A stretch of DNA of 64,000 nucleotides, from NCBI RefSeq assembly GCF_900129885.1, contig NZ_FQXE01000003.1:496001-560000 (forward strand), in the 5' to 3' direction. The notes under the pieces were generated by a model. That model worked only from the letters and a program-made list of their open reading frames with translations, had not been told where the DNA came from and searched no databases. This DNA is from Pollutimonas bauzanensis. GTDB taxonomy: Bacteria; Pseudomonadota; Gammaproteobacteria; Burkholderiales; Burkholderiaceae_B. The position numbers and the translations under genes were made by a program. Positions 1 through 9,480 of this stretch are shown here, piece after piece. The first letter of the stretch is position 1, and each line of letters begins with the position of its first letter.

Positions 1-608
1 GCCTGGCCGACGGCAATGAACCTGGCGTCCGGGTCCTTGCGCGGGTCGGCGCTGTACAGCCCGGACTGGTCGGTCAGTATGACCAGCGCTTCGGCTTCGA
101 TCAGATTGGTGACCAGGGCGCCCAGCGTGTCGTTGTCGCCCAGGCGTATTTCGTCGGTGACCACCGTGTCGTTTTCATTGACGATGGGCACGACGCCCAG
201 GCCGAGCAGGGTGTAGAGCGTGCTGCGGGCGTTGAGGTAGCGGCGCCGGTCGGCCAGGTCTTCGTGCGTAAGGAGGATTTGCGCCGTGCGTACGCCGTGC
301 TTGGCGAAAGCCACTTCATAAGCCTGGATCAGCCCCATCTGGCCGACCGCGGCGGCCGCCTGCAGTTCATGCATGGCATTCGGGCGCCGCGGCCAGCCCA
401 GGCGCGCCATGCCTTCGGCGATGGCGCCGCTGGAAACCAGCACCATTTGCTTGCCCTGGGCGTGCAGGCTGGCGATCTGTTCGGCCCACTGGGCGACGGC
501 GGCGACGTCTATGCCTTTGCCCTCGTTGGTCACGAGGGAGGAACCTACTTTGACGACCAGGCGCTTGGCCTGCGCGACGGCGGACTGCGGGATGGGAGAG
601 GCGGCCAT
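1..608 (-). CDS. proB: Glutamate 5-kinase, N-terminal part (cut by window edge)
   Basis: First enzyme of proline synthesis: it phosphorylates L-glutamate to glutamyl-5-phosphate in the cytosol. Only the first ~202 residues are present; the C-terminal part of the kinase domain and any PUA domain lie outside the window. Family motifs are visible: [15 protein letters not shown] near residues 15-29, [11 protein letters not shown] near residues 57-67, and the [15 protein letters not shown] substrate and nucleotide segment near residues 144-161. The start is the ATG at 608, just before the conserved kinase fold. There is no Shine-Dalgarno upstream; the mRNA instead reads CCTCCTT there. It lies downstream of obgE on the same strand with a 61-bp gap containing a tandem duplication, so it is probably co-transcribed. 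Identification is secure. Confidence 0.93.
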   Translation of the reverse strand, partial: MAASPIPQSAVAQAKRLVVKVGSSLVTNEGKGIDVAAVAQWAEQIASLHAQGKQMVLVSSGAIAEGMARLGWPRRPNAMHELQAAAAVGQMGLIQAYEVAFAKHGVRTAQILLTHEDLADRRRYLNARSTLYTLLGLGVVPIVNENDTVVTDEIRLGDNDTLGALVTNLIEAEALVILTDQSGLYSADPRKDPDARFIAVGQ

Positions 609-630
609 GGAAGGAGGAACGGCGAAGGTT

Positions 631-1860
<1,230 letters not shown>

Positions 1861-1865
1861 CTATT

Positions 1866-1902
1866 CTAAAACAAAAAGCCCCACCTAAATGGCAGGGCTT
1901 TT
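1866..1902 (-). terminator. Intrinsic terminator after rplU-rpmA
   Basis: Read leftward, AAAAGCCC (1902-1895) pairs with GGGCTTTT (1881-1874) and is followed by TGTTTT. It lies 20 bp past the rpmA stop and separates rplU-rpmA from obgE. Confidence 0.75.
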
Positions 1903-1921
1903 GCGGGTCTGCGCGCCGAAT

Positions 1922-2182
1922 TTATTCGGCCGCAATCACCGAGACGGTGCGCTTGTTGAGCGCGCCTTTGATGGCGAACTTGACGGTGCCATCGATCAGC
2001 GAAAACAAGGTATGGTCTTTGCCCATGCCAACGTTGGTGCCGGGGTGGAATTGTGTGCCGCGCTGGCGGATGATGATCGAACCGGCCGAGATGACCTGGC
2101 CGCCATAGGTTTTTACGCCCAGTCGTTTCGATTCTGAGTCGCGGCCGTTACGCGTTGAGCCGCCGCCTTTTTTCTGTGCCAT
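1922..2182 (-). CDS. rpmA: 50S ribosomal protein bL27
   Basis: Ribosomal protein bL27 of the large subunit, whose N-terminus reaches the peptidyl-transferase centre. At 86 residues it is the usual length. It begins [20 protein letters not shown] and contains the conserved [10 protein letters not shown] and GVGMGKDHT-type region (here [15 protein letters not shown]). No cleavable N-terminal extension of the Firmicutes type is present. It follows rplU by 37 bp on the same strand, the normal two-gene operon, and is followed by an intrinsic terminator. Confidence 0.98.
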   Translation of the reverse strand: MAQKKGGGSTRNGRDSESKRLGVKTYGGQVISAGSIIIRQRGTQFHPGTNVGMGKDHTLFSLIDGTVKFAIKGALNKRTVSVIAAE

Positions 2183-2219
2183 GTTTAGCTCCTGCTATGC
2201 AAATCCGTTAAGGCTATCG

Positions 2220-2531
2220 TTAGGCCGCAATGGCTACGATGCGCAATTCGGTGTAATTTTGACGATGGCCTTGACGCTTCTGGTAGTGCTTGCGACGGCG
2301 CATCTTGAAAATCTTGACCTTGTCGTGGCGGCCTTGCGCAAGAACGGTTGCTGTGACCACGGCGCCGGCGACCAAAGGCGTGCCAATTCTTAATTGTTCG
2401 CCTTCGCCAACCGATAAAACCTGGTCTAGCGTGATTTCTTGCCCAATGTCTGCCGGTATCTGTTCTATCTTTAGTTTTTGACCTGCAGCAACACGATACT
2501 GTTTGCCGCCGGTTTTTATGACCGCGTACAT
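2220..2531 (-). CDS. rplU: 50S ribosomal protein bL21
   Basis: Large-subunit ribosomal protein that binds 23S rRNA. The 103-residue product starts at the ATG at 2531 ([20 protein letters not shown]). An in-frame ATG at 2576 would add 15 unrelated residues and overlap the promoter, so it was rejected. The characteristic [19 protein letters not shown] segment lies near the C-terminus. AGGA precedes the start codon. First gene of rplU-rpmA, with its own strong promoter at 2578-2607. Confidence 0.98.
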   Translation of the reverse strand: MYAVIKTGGKQYRVAAGQKLKIEQIPADIGQEITLDQVLSVGEGEQLRIGTPLVAGAVVTATVLAQGRHDKVKIFKMRRRKHYQKRQGHRQNYTELRIVAIAA

Positions 2532-2577
2532 GTGGGAATTCCTAAGTAAAAGCCTTGGCCAAAATGCCAAGCTCATG

Positions 2578-2607
2578 ATTCTAGCGCGATGTGGCAGGCG
2601 AAGTCAA
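2578..2607 (-). promoter_or_regulatory. Sigma-70 promoter for rplU-rpmA
   Basis: Leftward -35 TTGACT (2607-2602) and -10 TAGAAT (2583-2578) are separated by 18 bp, placing the start of transcription about 40 bp before rplU. A short hairpin (CTTGGC/GCCAAG) lies in the leader. Confidence 0.65.
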
Positions 2608-2670
2608 CCGCGGGCGGATGAAATAGCATGTTAAGTCAAGCAGTTACCGGTGGGAGAGTTCTTGTTTTCT

Positions 2671-2800
2671 CTCAAGGCGTGTGCCTGGTCTTGGTGTTTC
2701 GTCGTTGTTCTTCTGGTACGTGATTTGTTCTTAAGACGTGTGCTTGATCTTGGCGTTTTGGTCGTTATTCTTCTGGCACTCCCTTCTTAAGACGTGTGCC
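2671..2800 (+). repeat. Degenerate ~57-bp tandem repeat flanking element A
   Basis: Copies begin at 2671, 2730 and 2786 (partial), each with a variant of CTTAAGACGTGTGC followed by a T/G-rich stretch ending GTCGTTRTTCTTCTGG. Periods are 59 and 56 bp. The array abuts the left end of the structured element at 2805. Confidence 0.7.
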
Positions 2801-2804
2801 GGTT

Positions 2805-3060
2805 CCTGGTGACCTTGTTCTGCGCCGCGTTGCCGGTCCAGCGCCTGCGCGCTGGACACCGCCACGCCTAGCTCGTCCGCCCCGTTCGGGGCTCCCTTCG
2901 CGATCGGCTAGCTCGGCCCCGGACGTCGCGCCACAAGGTCCCCAGGACCCGACCCACTGCATATCATTAATTGTTTCGCTGCTAGGGCGGGCGGGGTGCT
3001 TGGCATTTTTTTGTTGAAGTTGCTACTGGCCAAAGATCTTGCAGTGCCGCCAAAAAGTCG
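2805..3060 (+). repeat. Structured repeat element, copy A
   Basis: Diverged inverted partner of the element at 3470-3721. Outer arms 2805-2818 and 2933-2946 pair at 13 of 14 positions. Inside is a core (2828-2923) that aligns almost without gaps to the core of copy B. The core contains a perfect 9-bp stem with a 4-nt loop (2836-2844 / 2849-2857) and a GCCCC-GTTC-GGGGC hairpin. Similarity to copy B continues right of the arms to about 3060, including a shared GGGTGCTTGGCATT-type block. A 73-codon open frame from a GTG at 2796 to 3017 crosses both conserved blocks. Whether this is an RNA gene, a small protein gene or a mobile repeat is not known. Confidence 0.75.
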
Positions 3061-3111
3061 ATCCCCGCCGGATCGCCTTTTTGGCATACGGGCTGGTGGG
3101 TTGAGAGGCTG

Positions 3112-3177
3112 CTGGATTTGAGACTTGCCTATACTGGATTTGAGGCTTGCTTATACTGGGTTTGAGGCTCGCTTATA
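3112..3177. repeat. Three tandem 22-bp repeats
   Basis: Copies at 3112-3133, 3134-3155 and 3156-3177 have consensus CTGGATTTGAGGCTTGCTTATA with one to three changes each. No gap separates them. They lie between the two inverted structured elements. Confidence 0.9.
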
Positions 3178-3469
3178 TTTATTTGATCGTTGGGTCGTTA
3201 GTTTGATTACTGCCTGGATGTGGGGAAAGGCAAGGCGCTTTATCGCTAACGCGACCTACGAGAATTAGCTAGCGCGCCCTACGAATCGCGATCTGTCAAC
3301 GAGCTCTGATTGATGAATTCGATAGGCATAGAATCATCTTGTACGAGCCATCAATATACGAACCGCGAACGCATAAGCTTGGCGCAATACGAAATGCGAC
3401 ACCGTAGCCTAGCCAACTCCGTAGGCCGTATCAGCCCCTATGCCCAAGCGGGCCGGCTGGCGGCCCGCG
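3178..3469. other. Non-coding spacer between structured elements
   Basis: No convincing gene is seen. Two imperfect copies of a GCTARCGCGMCCTACGA motif lie 23 bp apart at about 3245 and 3268. Open frames here on both strands have no family resemblance and no ribosome binding site. Confidence 0.5.
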
Positions 3470-3721
3470 CCGGGCGAGCGCGCAAGGTCTTTCTTGACAG
3501 CCAAAACCTTAGCAAGAATGCCAAGCACCCAGCCCGTCCCAGCAGAGACACAAAACCTGGGATGCAGTCGTTGGCGCGGTGGTGGAAGGTAGCGGTCCGT
3601 CCGGGGCCGAGCAAGCCGGCCGCGAAGGCAGCCCCGAACGGGGCGAACGAGCGAGGCGAGGCGGGGTCCGCCGCGCAGGGCGGCGGACCAGGCAACGCGG
3701 ACCGCTACCTTCCACCACCGC
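3470..3721 (-). repeat. Structured repeat element, copy B
   Basis: Inverted relative to copy A. Outer arms 3576-3599 and 3698-3721 are perfect 24-bp inverted repeats enclosing a 98-bp core (3600-3697). Read on the minus strand, the core is close to that of copy A. It includes a perfect 9-bp stem (3666-3674 region pairing with 3680-3688) and the same GTTC-looped hairpin. The arm sequences share nothing with those of copy A, yet both sets self-pair. Similarity to A continues leftward to about 3470. Short open frames on both strands are probably by-products of the palindrome. Confidence 0.75.
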
Positions 3722-3723
3722 GG

Positions 3724-3840
3724 CGGCGACGTGTTAAGACAACCATCGATGCACAACGGCGACGTGTTAAAGACAACCATCGATGCACAACGGCGGCGTG
3801 TTAAAGACAACCATCGATGCACGACAGCGGCATGTTAAAG
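3724..3840. repeat. 34-bp tandem repeats next to element B
   Basis: Copies at 3724-3756 (33 bp), 3757-3790 and 3791-3824, plus a 16-bp remnant to 3840. Each carries GACGTGTTAAAGACAACC followed by ATCGATGCAC. They touch the outer arm of element B, just as a different CTTAAGACGT-bearing tandem array touches element A. Confidence 0.9.
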
Positions 3841-3948
3841 GTATCCGCAACCATCAACAAAGCCGCGTATTAAGAACCAGCAAGCAATTCGACACCGGCT
3901 TACATCAACTTTCGACGTGAACCACGTCGCATACGGCGCCAAGTGCGT

Positions 3949-5175
3949 TCAGGACCGGTAATCGGCATTGATGCTGACGTATTCGTGCGAAAAGTCGCAG
4001 GTATACACCGTATCCGACACATCGCCGCGCCCCAGCGCAATGCGCACCGTGATCTCGGGCTCCTTCATGACGCGCTGGCCGTCGGCCTCCTGGTAGCCGG
4101 GATGGCGCTGCCCCTCGCTGGCCACCAGCACATCGCCCAGCCAGAGCTTGATGCCGCCCACGTCCAGGTCGGCTATCCCGGCATAGCCAATGGCGCATAA
4201 AATGCGGCCCAGATTGGGGTCCGACGCGAAAAAGGCGGTCTTGACCAGGGGCGACTGCGCCACGGCATAGGCCACTTTGAGCGCTTCTTCGCTGCTTCCG
4301 GCTTCCTCCACCTGTATGGTCATGAATTTTGTCGCGCCTTCCGCGTCGCGCACGATTTTTTGCGCCAGATCGGTGGCGGCGCCGGCCAGCGCCGCATATA
4401 GCGGCGCGTACAGCGGATCGGACGCCGAATCGACGCGCACTCCGCTTTTGCCGGTGGCGATGATGATGAAGGAATCATTGGTGGAGGTATCGCCGTCCAC
4501 GGTAATGCGGTTGAAGGAACGGTCGGCGATGCTGCGCGCCATTTCCTCGAGCAAAGCGGGGGCGACGCCCGCGTCGGTTGCCAAGTAGCCCAGCATCGTG
4601 GCCATATTCGGGCGTATCATGCCGGCGCCCTTGCTGATGCCGGTGATGGTGATGGTTTTATCGCCCAGCGCCAGCCGTTGCGATACGATTTTCGGCTGGG
4701 TATCGGTGGTCATGATGCTGTGGGCGGCCGCGAACCAGTTGTTGTCCCCGAGGCCGTCGACGGCCTGGGGCAGTCCAGCCACCAGGCGGTCCAGCGGCAG
4801 GGGTTCCAGGATGACGCCGGTCGAAAACGGCAGGACCTGGGACGGTTCGATACCGAGAAGCCCGGCCAGGGCGGCGCAAGTGTCTCTGGCGGCCTGCAGG
4901 CCGGTTTCGCCGGTGCCCGCGTTGGCATTGCCCGTATTGACCACCAGCGCGCGTATGCCCCGGCCTTCGGCGAGATGCGCCTCGCAGACTTGCACGGGAG
5001 CGGCGCGGAACCGGTTCAAGGTGAAGACGCCCGCCACGCTGCTGCCCTGGGCGAGGCGGAATACCGTCAGGTCGCGGCGCTTGGCCTTGCGTATGCCGGC
5101 TTCGGCCGTGCCGATTTCGACGCCTGCCACGGCAAAGATGTTGGATTCCGGCGGGATGTACAAATTGACGGCCAT
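3949..5175 (-). CDS. argJ: Bifunctional ornithine acetyltransferase / N-acetylglutamate synthase
   Basis: Arginine biosynthesis: moves the acetyl group from N-acetylornithine to glutamate and, in bifunctional forms, also uses acetyl-CoA. The 408-residue precursor has the family's self-cleavage site at Ala192-Thr193 inside [13 protein letters not shown]; Thr193 becomes the N-terminal nucleophile of the beta chain. [11 protein letters not shown] (residues 80-90) and [10 protein letters not shown] later in the chain are also typical. The C-terminus ends VSINADYRS as expected. It stands alone facing the repeat region; argC is 50 kb away. No Shine-Dalgarno is seen, and the leader instead contains CACCTCCTTT 16-25 nt upstream of the start. 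Confidence 0.96.
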   Translation of the reverse strand: MAVNLYIPPESNIFAVAGVEIGTAEAGIRKAKRRDLTVFRLAQGSSVAGVFTLNRFRAAPVQVCEAHLAEGRGIRALVVNTGNANAGTGETGLQAARDTCAALAGLLGIEPSQVLPFSTGVILEPLPLDRLVAGLPQAVDGLGDNNWFAAAHSIMTTDTQPKIVSQRLALGDKTITITGISKGAGMIRPNMATMLGYLATDAGVAPALLEEMARSIADRSFNRITVDGDTSTNDSFIIIATGKSGVRVDSASDPLYAPLYAALAGAATDLAQKIVRDAEGATKFMTIQVEEAGSSEEALKVAYAVAQSPLVKTAFFASDPNLGRILCAIGYAGIADLDVGGIKLWLGDVLVASEGQRHPGYQEADGQRVMKEPEITVRIALGRGDVSDTVYTCDFSHEYVSINADYRS

Positions 5176-5247
5176 GACGGGGTCTCAGCTAAAGGAGGTG
5201 GACGAAAGGCCCGCGGCATATGGCGGGCCTGCCAGCCGTCAATTTTA

Positions 5248-5763
5248 TCAGGGGCGGCCCGACAGCTTGGGCTGGGCCAGTTGCTTGAGTTCGCCCAGCG
5301 CTTCGAAAAGCGCGCCGCGGCTATTTTCGGAGAGGCCGCCAAACAGCGCGCGTATCCATTGCTCGTGCGATTTGGCCATTTTCTTGAATGTGCGCTTGCC
5401 CTTGGCGGTAAGCCGTATCAGCGAACTGCGCCGATCCGTGGCGACCTTGATGCGTTCCACCATGCCCTCTTTCTCGAGCTGGTCGGTAATTCCCGTAATA
5501 TTGCCGTTGGTGACCATCATGTGGCGCGAGAGTTCGCTCATTTTCATGCCGCCGGGAACCCGCAGGAGCTGCGCCATCAGGTCGAAGCGCGGCAGGGTGG
5601 TTTCGAATTCGGCGCGCAGCCGGCCGCGGATTTCGCCCTCCACCAGGTTGCAGCAGCTGAGCAGGCGCAGCCAGAGCCGCAGGTCCTGGTGGTCGGCGGG
5701 CACGGTGCGGCTTTCCAGGTCGGGGATGCTTGGTATTTTGCTTACGGCGGAGATATCGCTCAT
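5248..5763 (-). CDS. MarR-family transcriptional regulator
   Basis: Winged-helix DNA-binding dimer, 171 residues. The segment MKMSELSRHMMVTNGNITGITDQLEKEGMV (split here as helix-turn-helix plus recognition helix, roughly residues 73-102) and the wing DRRSSLIRLTAKGK (about 109-122) are typical of MarR. It is transcribed away from the DUF2817/aminobenzoate genes. Regulators of this family in aromatic-degradation clusters usually respond to an aryl-CoA or the acid itself, so control of the rightward cluster is inferred from position. A 10/12 match to the palindrome in the rightward operon promoter lies 36 bp upstream, suggesting autoregulation. Confidence 0.88.
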   Translation of the reverse strand: MSDISAVSKIPSIPDLESRTVPADHQDLRLWLRLLSCCNLVEGEIRGRLRAEFETTLPRFDLMAQLLRVPGGMKMSELSRHMMVTNGNITGITDQLEKEGMVERIKVATDRRSSLIRLTAKGKRTFKKMAKSHEQWIRALFGGLSENSRGALFEALGELKQLAQPKLSGRP

Positions 5764-5798
5764 GACGTTTTAAAGGCCCAAAGTAACGATGGAGATAT

Positions 5799-5810
5799 TT
5801 TAATCTTCAA
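5799..5810 (-). promoter_or_regulatory. Candidate MarR operator upstream of the regulator gene
   Basis: On the minus strand TTGAAGATTAAA matches 10 of 12 positions of the perfect palindrome TTTAAGCTTAAA at 7075-7086. It lies 36 bp before the MarR start codon in the divergent intergenic region. Assignment rests on this similarity only. Confidence 0.35.
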
Positions 5811-5928
5811 TTACATGGCGGTGTTGAGTTCGCCATGCGATCGCGATCTGCTGTAGTGTAATGACCCGGCCCGCTGGCGTCTTTGATGTTATGCAGGGAT
5901 AGCGCAAATAAAAGCAAATGGAGGCTTC

Positions 5929-7017
5929 ATGTTTGAAACATTTTTCGGCCGCAGCTATGCGGATGCCAGGGCCCATTTCGTGGCGGCGGCAAGCCGGCGG
6001 CATTGCGAGCTGCTGTCGCGCGTGAATCCGGCCGGCCCGGGAGTGGACGGCGAGGTCCTGTCCATGGACGTGGCCTATTGCGGGCCCGGCGAGGCCCGCT
6101 CTCTGCTGGTCCTGACCTCGGCCATGCATGGCGAGGAAGGATATTGCGGCTCGGGATGCCAGGTTGCCTTGCTCAACGACCAAGCCTTGCTCGACAGGGC
6201 GCATGGCAATGGAATCGGCATTTTGCTGATACACGCGCTGAATCCCTATGGGTTCTCGTGGGGGCATCGTACCAATGAAGACAATATAGACCTGAACCGG
6301 AATTTCTGCGATTTCAGCCAGCCTCTGCCGGACAATGGGCACTACCGCAGCCTGCACCCCTTGCTGATTCCCGACGCCTGGCCGCCGCTGCCTGAAAACG
6401 CCGCCGCCATCCGGGCGTTCATCGACGCCGAAGGCGAGCAGGCCTATCGCGAAGGCATGATGCTGGGCCAGTACAGCCACCCGGCGGGGCTGTTCTACGG
6501 CGGACGCCAGCCTTGCTGGAGCAATCTCGCCCTGCGCGATATTCTCGGGCGCTACGGGAAAAACCGCGACCGCATCGCCTGGATCGATTACCACACCGGG
6601 CTCGGGCCCTACGGGCACGCCGAAAAGATCTTCGTGCAGAAGGGCGACCCGGAGTATCGCCGCGCGCGGGCGTGGTGGGGCGCCGATGTGGTTTCAGTGG
6701 TGGACCCGAATACCAGCACGGTGGATGTCAGGGGGACCGGCCTGCGGGCCCTGCTGGAAGAGTGCGGCCAGGTTCCGGAGCTGACCTTCCTGGCGCTGGA
6801 GTATGGCACGCTGCCCATGGATGACATCTTTCTGGCCCTGCGCGGCGACCGCTGGCTGGCTGGCCATGCGGACGCCGACCCCGCGCAGCGGGCCGCGCTG
6901 AAGGCGGCCCACAAGGCGGCGTTCTATCCCGACCACGACGACTGGCGCGGCGCGGTGGTGGGCCAGTCGCGCGCCACCCTGCTGCAGGCCGTTTACGGAT
7001 TGTCGGCGCCGCGCTAG
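5929..7017 (+). CDS. DUF2817 family metallohydrolase (M14-like carboxypeptidase/deacylase fold)
   Basis: A 362-residue protein with zinc-hydrolase signatures of the DUF2817/M14 group: AMHGEEGYCGSG (about residues 66-77, metal ligands His and Glu) and NIDLNRNF (about 120-127). A likely third zinc ligand and catalytic region lies around IDYHTGLGPYGHAEK (about 221-235). No signal peptide is seen, so it is cytosolic. The start is supported by GGAGG six bases upstream. It lies between the MarR gene and the aminobenzoyl-CoA operon, 123 bp before the latter. Amide or peptide cleavage is known for the fold; the substrate is not predictable. An N-acylated aromatic amine would fit the context, but that is inference. 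Confidence 0.8.
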   Translation: MFETFFGRSYADARAHFVAAASRRHCELLSRVNPAGPGVDGEVLSMDVAYCGPGEARSLLVLTSAMHGEEGYCGSGCQVALLNDQALLDRAHGNGIGILLIHALNPYGFSWGHRTNEDNIDLNRNFCDFSQPLPDNGHYRSLHPLLIPDAWPPLPENAAAIRAFIDAEGEQAYREGMMLGQYSHPAGLFYGGRQPCWSNLALRDILGRYGKNRDRIAWIDYHTGLGPYGHAEKIFVQKGDPEYRRARAWWGADVVSVVDPNTSTVDVRGTGLRALLEECGQVPELTFLALEYGTLPMDDIFLALRGDRWLAGHADADPAQRAALKAAHKAAFYPDHDDWRGAVVGQSRATLLQAVYGLSAPR

Positions 7018-7062
7018 GATGCCTGGGCAAGGCCGGCAAAAGATCCTTGCTTGCGGTTTTCT

Positions 7063-7088
7063 TTGACTATATAGTTTAAGCTTAAAGT
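7063..7088 (+). promoter_or_regulatory. Promoter with palindromic operator for the aminobenzoate operon
   Basis: TTGACT (7063-7068) is a good -35. The following spacer contains the perfect 12-bp palindrome TTTAAGCTTAAA (7075-7086), placed where a bound repressor would block RNA polymerase. The -10 is weak (TAAAGT or GTAAAT). The MarR protein encoded at 5248-5763 is the obvious candidate binder. Confidence 0.5.
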
Positions 7089-7140
7089 AAATGGCGGATG
7101 CCCGCGCATCCCGTCGCCAACCAGTATCCGGAGCCAGACC

Positions 7141-9480
7141 ATGAAAATCGCGTGCATAGGGGGAGGACCGGCGGGCCTGTATTTTGGCTTGCTCATGAAG
7201 CTGGCCGACGCCGGGCACGAGGTCACGGTCATAGAGCGCAACCGCCCTTATGACACCTTCGGCTGGGGCGTGGTGTTTTCCGATGCGACCCTGGAAAATC
7301 TGAAAGCGGCCGACCCGGTTTCCGCGCGCCAGATAGGCGCGGCCTTCAATCATTGGGATGACGTCGAGATCCACTACAAGGGCCGCAGCATACGCAGCGG
7401 CGGCCATGGCTTCATCGGCATCGGGCGCAAGAAGCTGCTCAATATCCTGCAGGCGCGCTGCGAGGAACTGGGCGTGAACCTGGTGTTCGAGACAGACGTC
7501 GGGGACGACCAGGCCGTGGCGCAAAAGTACGGCGCCGATCTGGTGGTCGCCGCCGACGGCCTGAACAGCCGGGTCCGCGCGCGCTATGCCGCCACCTACC
7601 GCCCCGATATCGACACCCGCCAGTGCCGCTTCGTATGGCTGGGCACGCGCCAGACTTTCGATGCCTTCACCTTTGCCTTTGTGCAAACCGCCCATGGCTG
7701 GTTCCAGGCGCATGCCTACCAGTACGAGCCCGGCATGTCGACCTTCATCGTCGAAACGCTGGACGAAACCTGGAAGGCGGCCGGCCTGGACGCGATGAGC
7801 CAGGAAGACGGCATCGCCTATTGCGAGCAATTGTTCGCTCCCTGGCTGGATGGCAATGCCTTGATTTCCAATGCCGGCCATTTGCGCGGCTCGGCCATCT
7901 GGATCCGCTTCCCGCGGGTTATCTGCGACACCTGGGTGCACGGGCAAACGCTGCCCGATGGGCGCCAGGTGCCTGTCGTCCTGATGGGCGACGCCGCCCA
8001 CACGGCGCACTTTTCCGTAGGCTCGGGCACCAAGCTGGCGCTGGAAGACGCCATCGAGCTGAACCGCTCCATCCTCGCTCACGGCGACGATTTGCCTGGC
8101 GCCTTGCGCCATTACCAGCAGGTGCGCAGCGTCGAGGTGCTGAAAATCCAGAATGCGGCGCGCAACTCCACCGAGTGGTTCGAAAACGTGGCGCGCTACG
8201 CCAATTTCGAGCCCGAGCAATTCGCCTATTCATTGCTGACGCGTTCGCAGCGCATTTCCCATGAAAACCTGCGGCTGCGCGATCCGGCGTGGCTGGAAGG
8301 CTATGAGCGCTGGATGGCCGGCAGGGCCGGGGCGCCGGCCACGGCGGCGCACCCGCCGCCGCCCATGCTCACGCCCTACCAGGCGCGCGGCATAACCCTG
8401 AAGAATCGCATCGTGGTTTCGCCCATGGCCATGTATTCCAGCGTCGACGGCGTGCCCGGCGATTTCCATCTGGTGCACCTGGGCGGGCGGGCCATGGGCG
8501 GCGCGGGCCTGGTCATGGTCGAGATGACCTGTGTTTCGCCCGAAGCGCGCATCACGCCGGGCTGCCCGGGGCTGTGGAACGAGCGGCAGATGCTGGCCTT
8601 CAAGCGTATTGTCGATTTCGTCCATGGCAACAGCGATGCCAGGATAGGTATCCAGCTGGGGCACGCGGGGCGCAAGGGGTCGACCCGCGTCAGCTGGGAG
8701 GGCAGCGATCTTCCCCTCCCGGAAGGCAATTGGCCGCTGTTGTCGGCGTCGGCGCTGCCGTATATCGAGGGCGTGTCCCAAGTGCCGCGGGCCATGACGC
8801 CGGCGCAAATGCAATGCGTGCGCGACGAATTCGCGGCCGCCGCGGCGCGCGCCGCGCAGGCCGGCTTTGATTGGCTGGAGCTGCATTGCGCCCATGGCTA
8901 TCTGCTGTCCAGCTTTATCTCGCCGCTGACCAACCAGCGCGGCGACGAGTACGGCGGTTCGCTGGAGAATCGGCTGCGCTATCCGCTGGAGGTCTTTGCC
9001 GCGGTGCGGGCCGCGTGGCCGGGCGGCCTGCCCATGTCGGTGCGCATCTCGGCGCATGACTGGGTGGAAGGCGGGATAAGCGCCGACGACGCCGTTGCCA
9101 TCGCCCGTTGTTTCAAGGCCGCCGGCGCCGATATGATGGACTGCTCGTCGGGCCAGGTCAGCAAGGCGGAGCAGCCGGTTTATGGCCGCATGTATCAAAC
9201 GCCATTCTCCGACCGGGTGCGCAATGAAGCGCAGATCGCCACCATAGCGGTGGGCGCGATTTTCGAGGCCGACCACGTCAACAGCATTATCGCGTCGGGC
9301 CGGGCCGATTTGTGCGCCCTGGCGCGCCCGCATCTTGCGGATGCCGCCTGGACGCTGCGCGAGTCGGCGCGCATAGGCGCGACCGATGTCTGCTGGCCCA
9401 GGCAATATTTCCCGGCCAAGCGCCAGCTGGAAACCAATTTTGAACGAGCGGCCGCCTATGCGCGGCCGATAGGCAAATGA
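7141..9480 (+). CDS. 2-aminobenzoyl-CoA (or salicylyl-CoA) monooxygenase/reductase fusion
   Basis: A 779-residue two-domain flavoenzyme. Residues 1 to ~390 form an FAD-dependent aromatic hydroxylase: dinucleotide motif [10 protein letters not shown] at 7-16, [12 protein letters not shown] near 138, and the FAD-binding [14 protein letters not shown] near 283. Residues ~409-779 form an old-yellow-enzyme FMN oxidoreductase ([21 protein letters not shown], the H..H-type [19 protein letters not shown] region). This arrangement is known from Azoarcus 2-aminobenzoyl-CoA monooxygenase/reductase, which hydroxylates and then partly reduces the ring of the CoA thioester; related fusions act on salicylyl-CoA. 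A CGGAG box precedes the ATG. First gene of a tight operon; the next gene overlaps its stop by 4 bp. Confidence 0.9.
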   Translation: MKIACIGGGPAGLYFGLLMKLADAGHEVTVIERNRPYDTFGWGVVFSDATLENLKAADPVSARQIGAAFNHWDDVEIHYKGRSIRSGGHGFIGIGRKKLLNILQARCEELGVNLVFETDVGDDQAVAQKYGADLVVAADGLNSRVRARYAATYRPDIDTRQCRFVWLGTRQTFDAFTFAFVQTAHGWFQAHAYQYEPGMSTFIVETLDETWKAAGLDAMSQEDGIAYCEQLFAPWLDGNALISNAGHLRGSAIWIRFPRVICDTWVHGQTLPDGRQVPVVLMGDAAHTAHFSVGSGTKLALEDAIELNRSILAHGDDLPGALRHYQQVRSVEVLKIQNAARNSTEWFENVARYANFEPEQFAYSLLTRSQRISHENLRLRDPAWLEGYERWMAGRAGAPATAAHPPPPMLTPYQARGITLKNRIVVSPMAMYSSVDGVPGDFHLVHLGGRAMGGAGLVMVEMTCVSPEARITPGCPGLWNERQMLAFKRIVDFVHGNSDARIGIQLGHAGRKGSTRVSWEGSDLPLPEGNWPLLSASALPYIEGVSQVPRAMTPAQMQCVRDEFAAAAARAAQAGFDWLELHCAHGYLLSSFISPLTNQRGDEYGGSLENRLRYPLEVFAAVRAAWPGGLPMSVRISAHDWVEGGISADDAVAIARCFKAAGADMMDCSSGQVSKAEQPVYGRMYQTPFSDRVRNEAQIATIAVGAIFEADHVNSIIASGRADLCALARPHLADAAWTLRESARIGATDVCWPRQYFPAKRQLETNFERAAAYARPIGK

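Noticed and set aside
3310-3822. Open frames of 164 (plus) and 137 (minus) codons over element B
   Set aside because: They run through the palindrome and tandem repeats on both strands, have no ribosome binding site, no family resemblance, and mirror each other because of the inverted repeat.
3724-3840. CRISPR array
   Set aside because: The 34-bp units are direct tandem copies with no unique spacers between them and no cas genes nearby.
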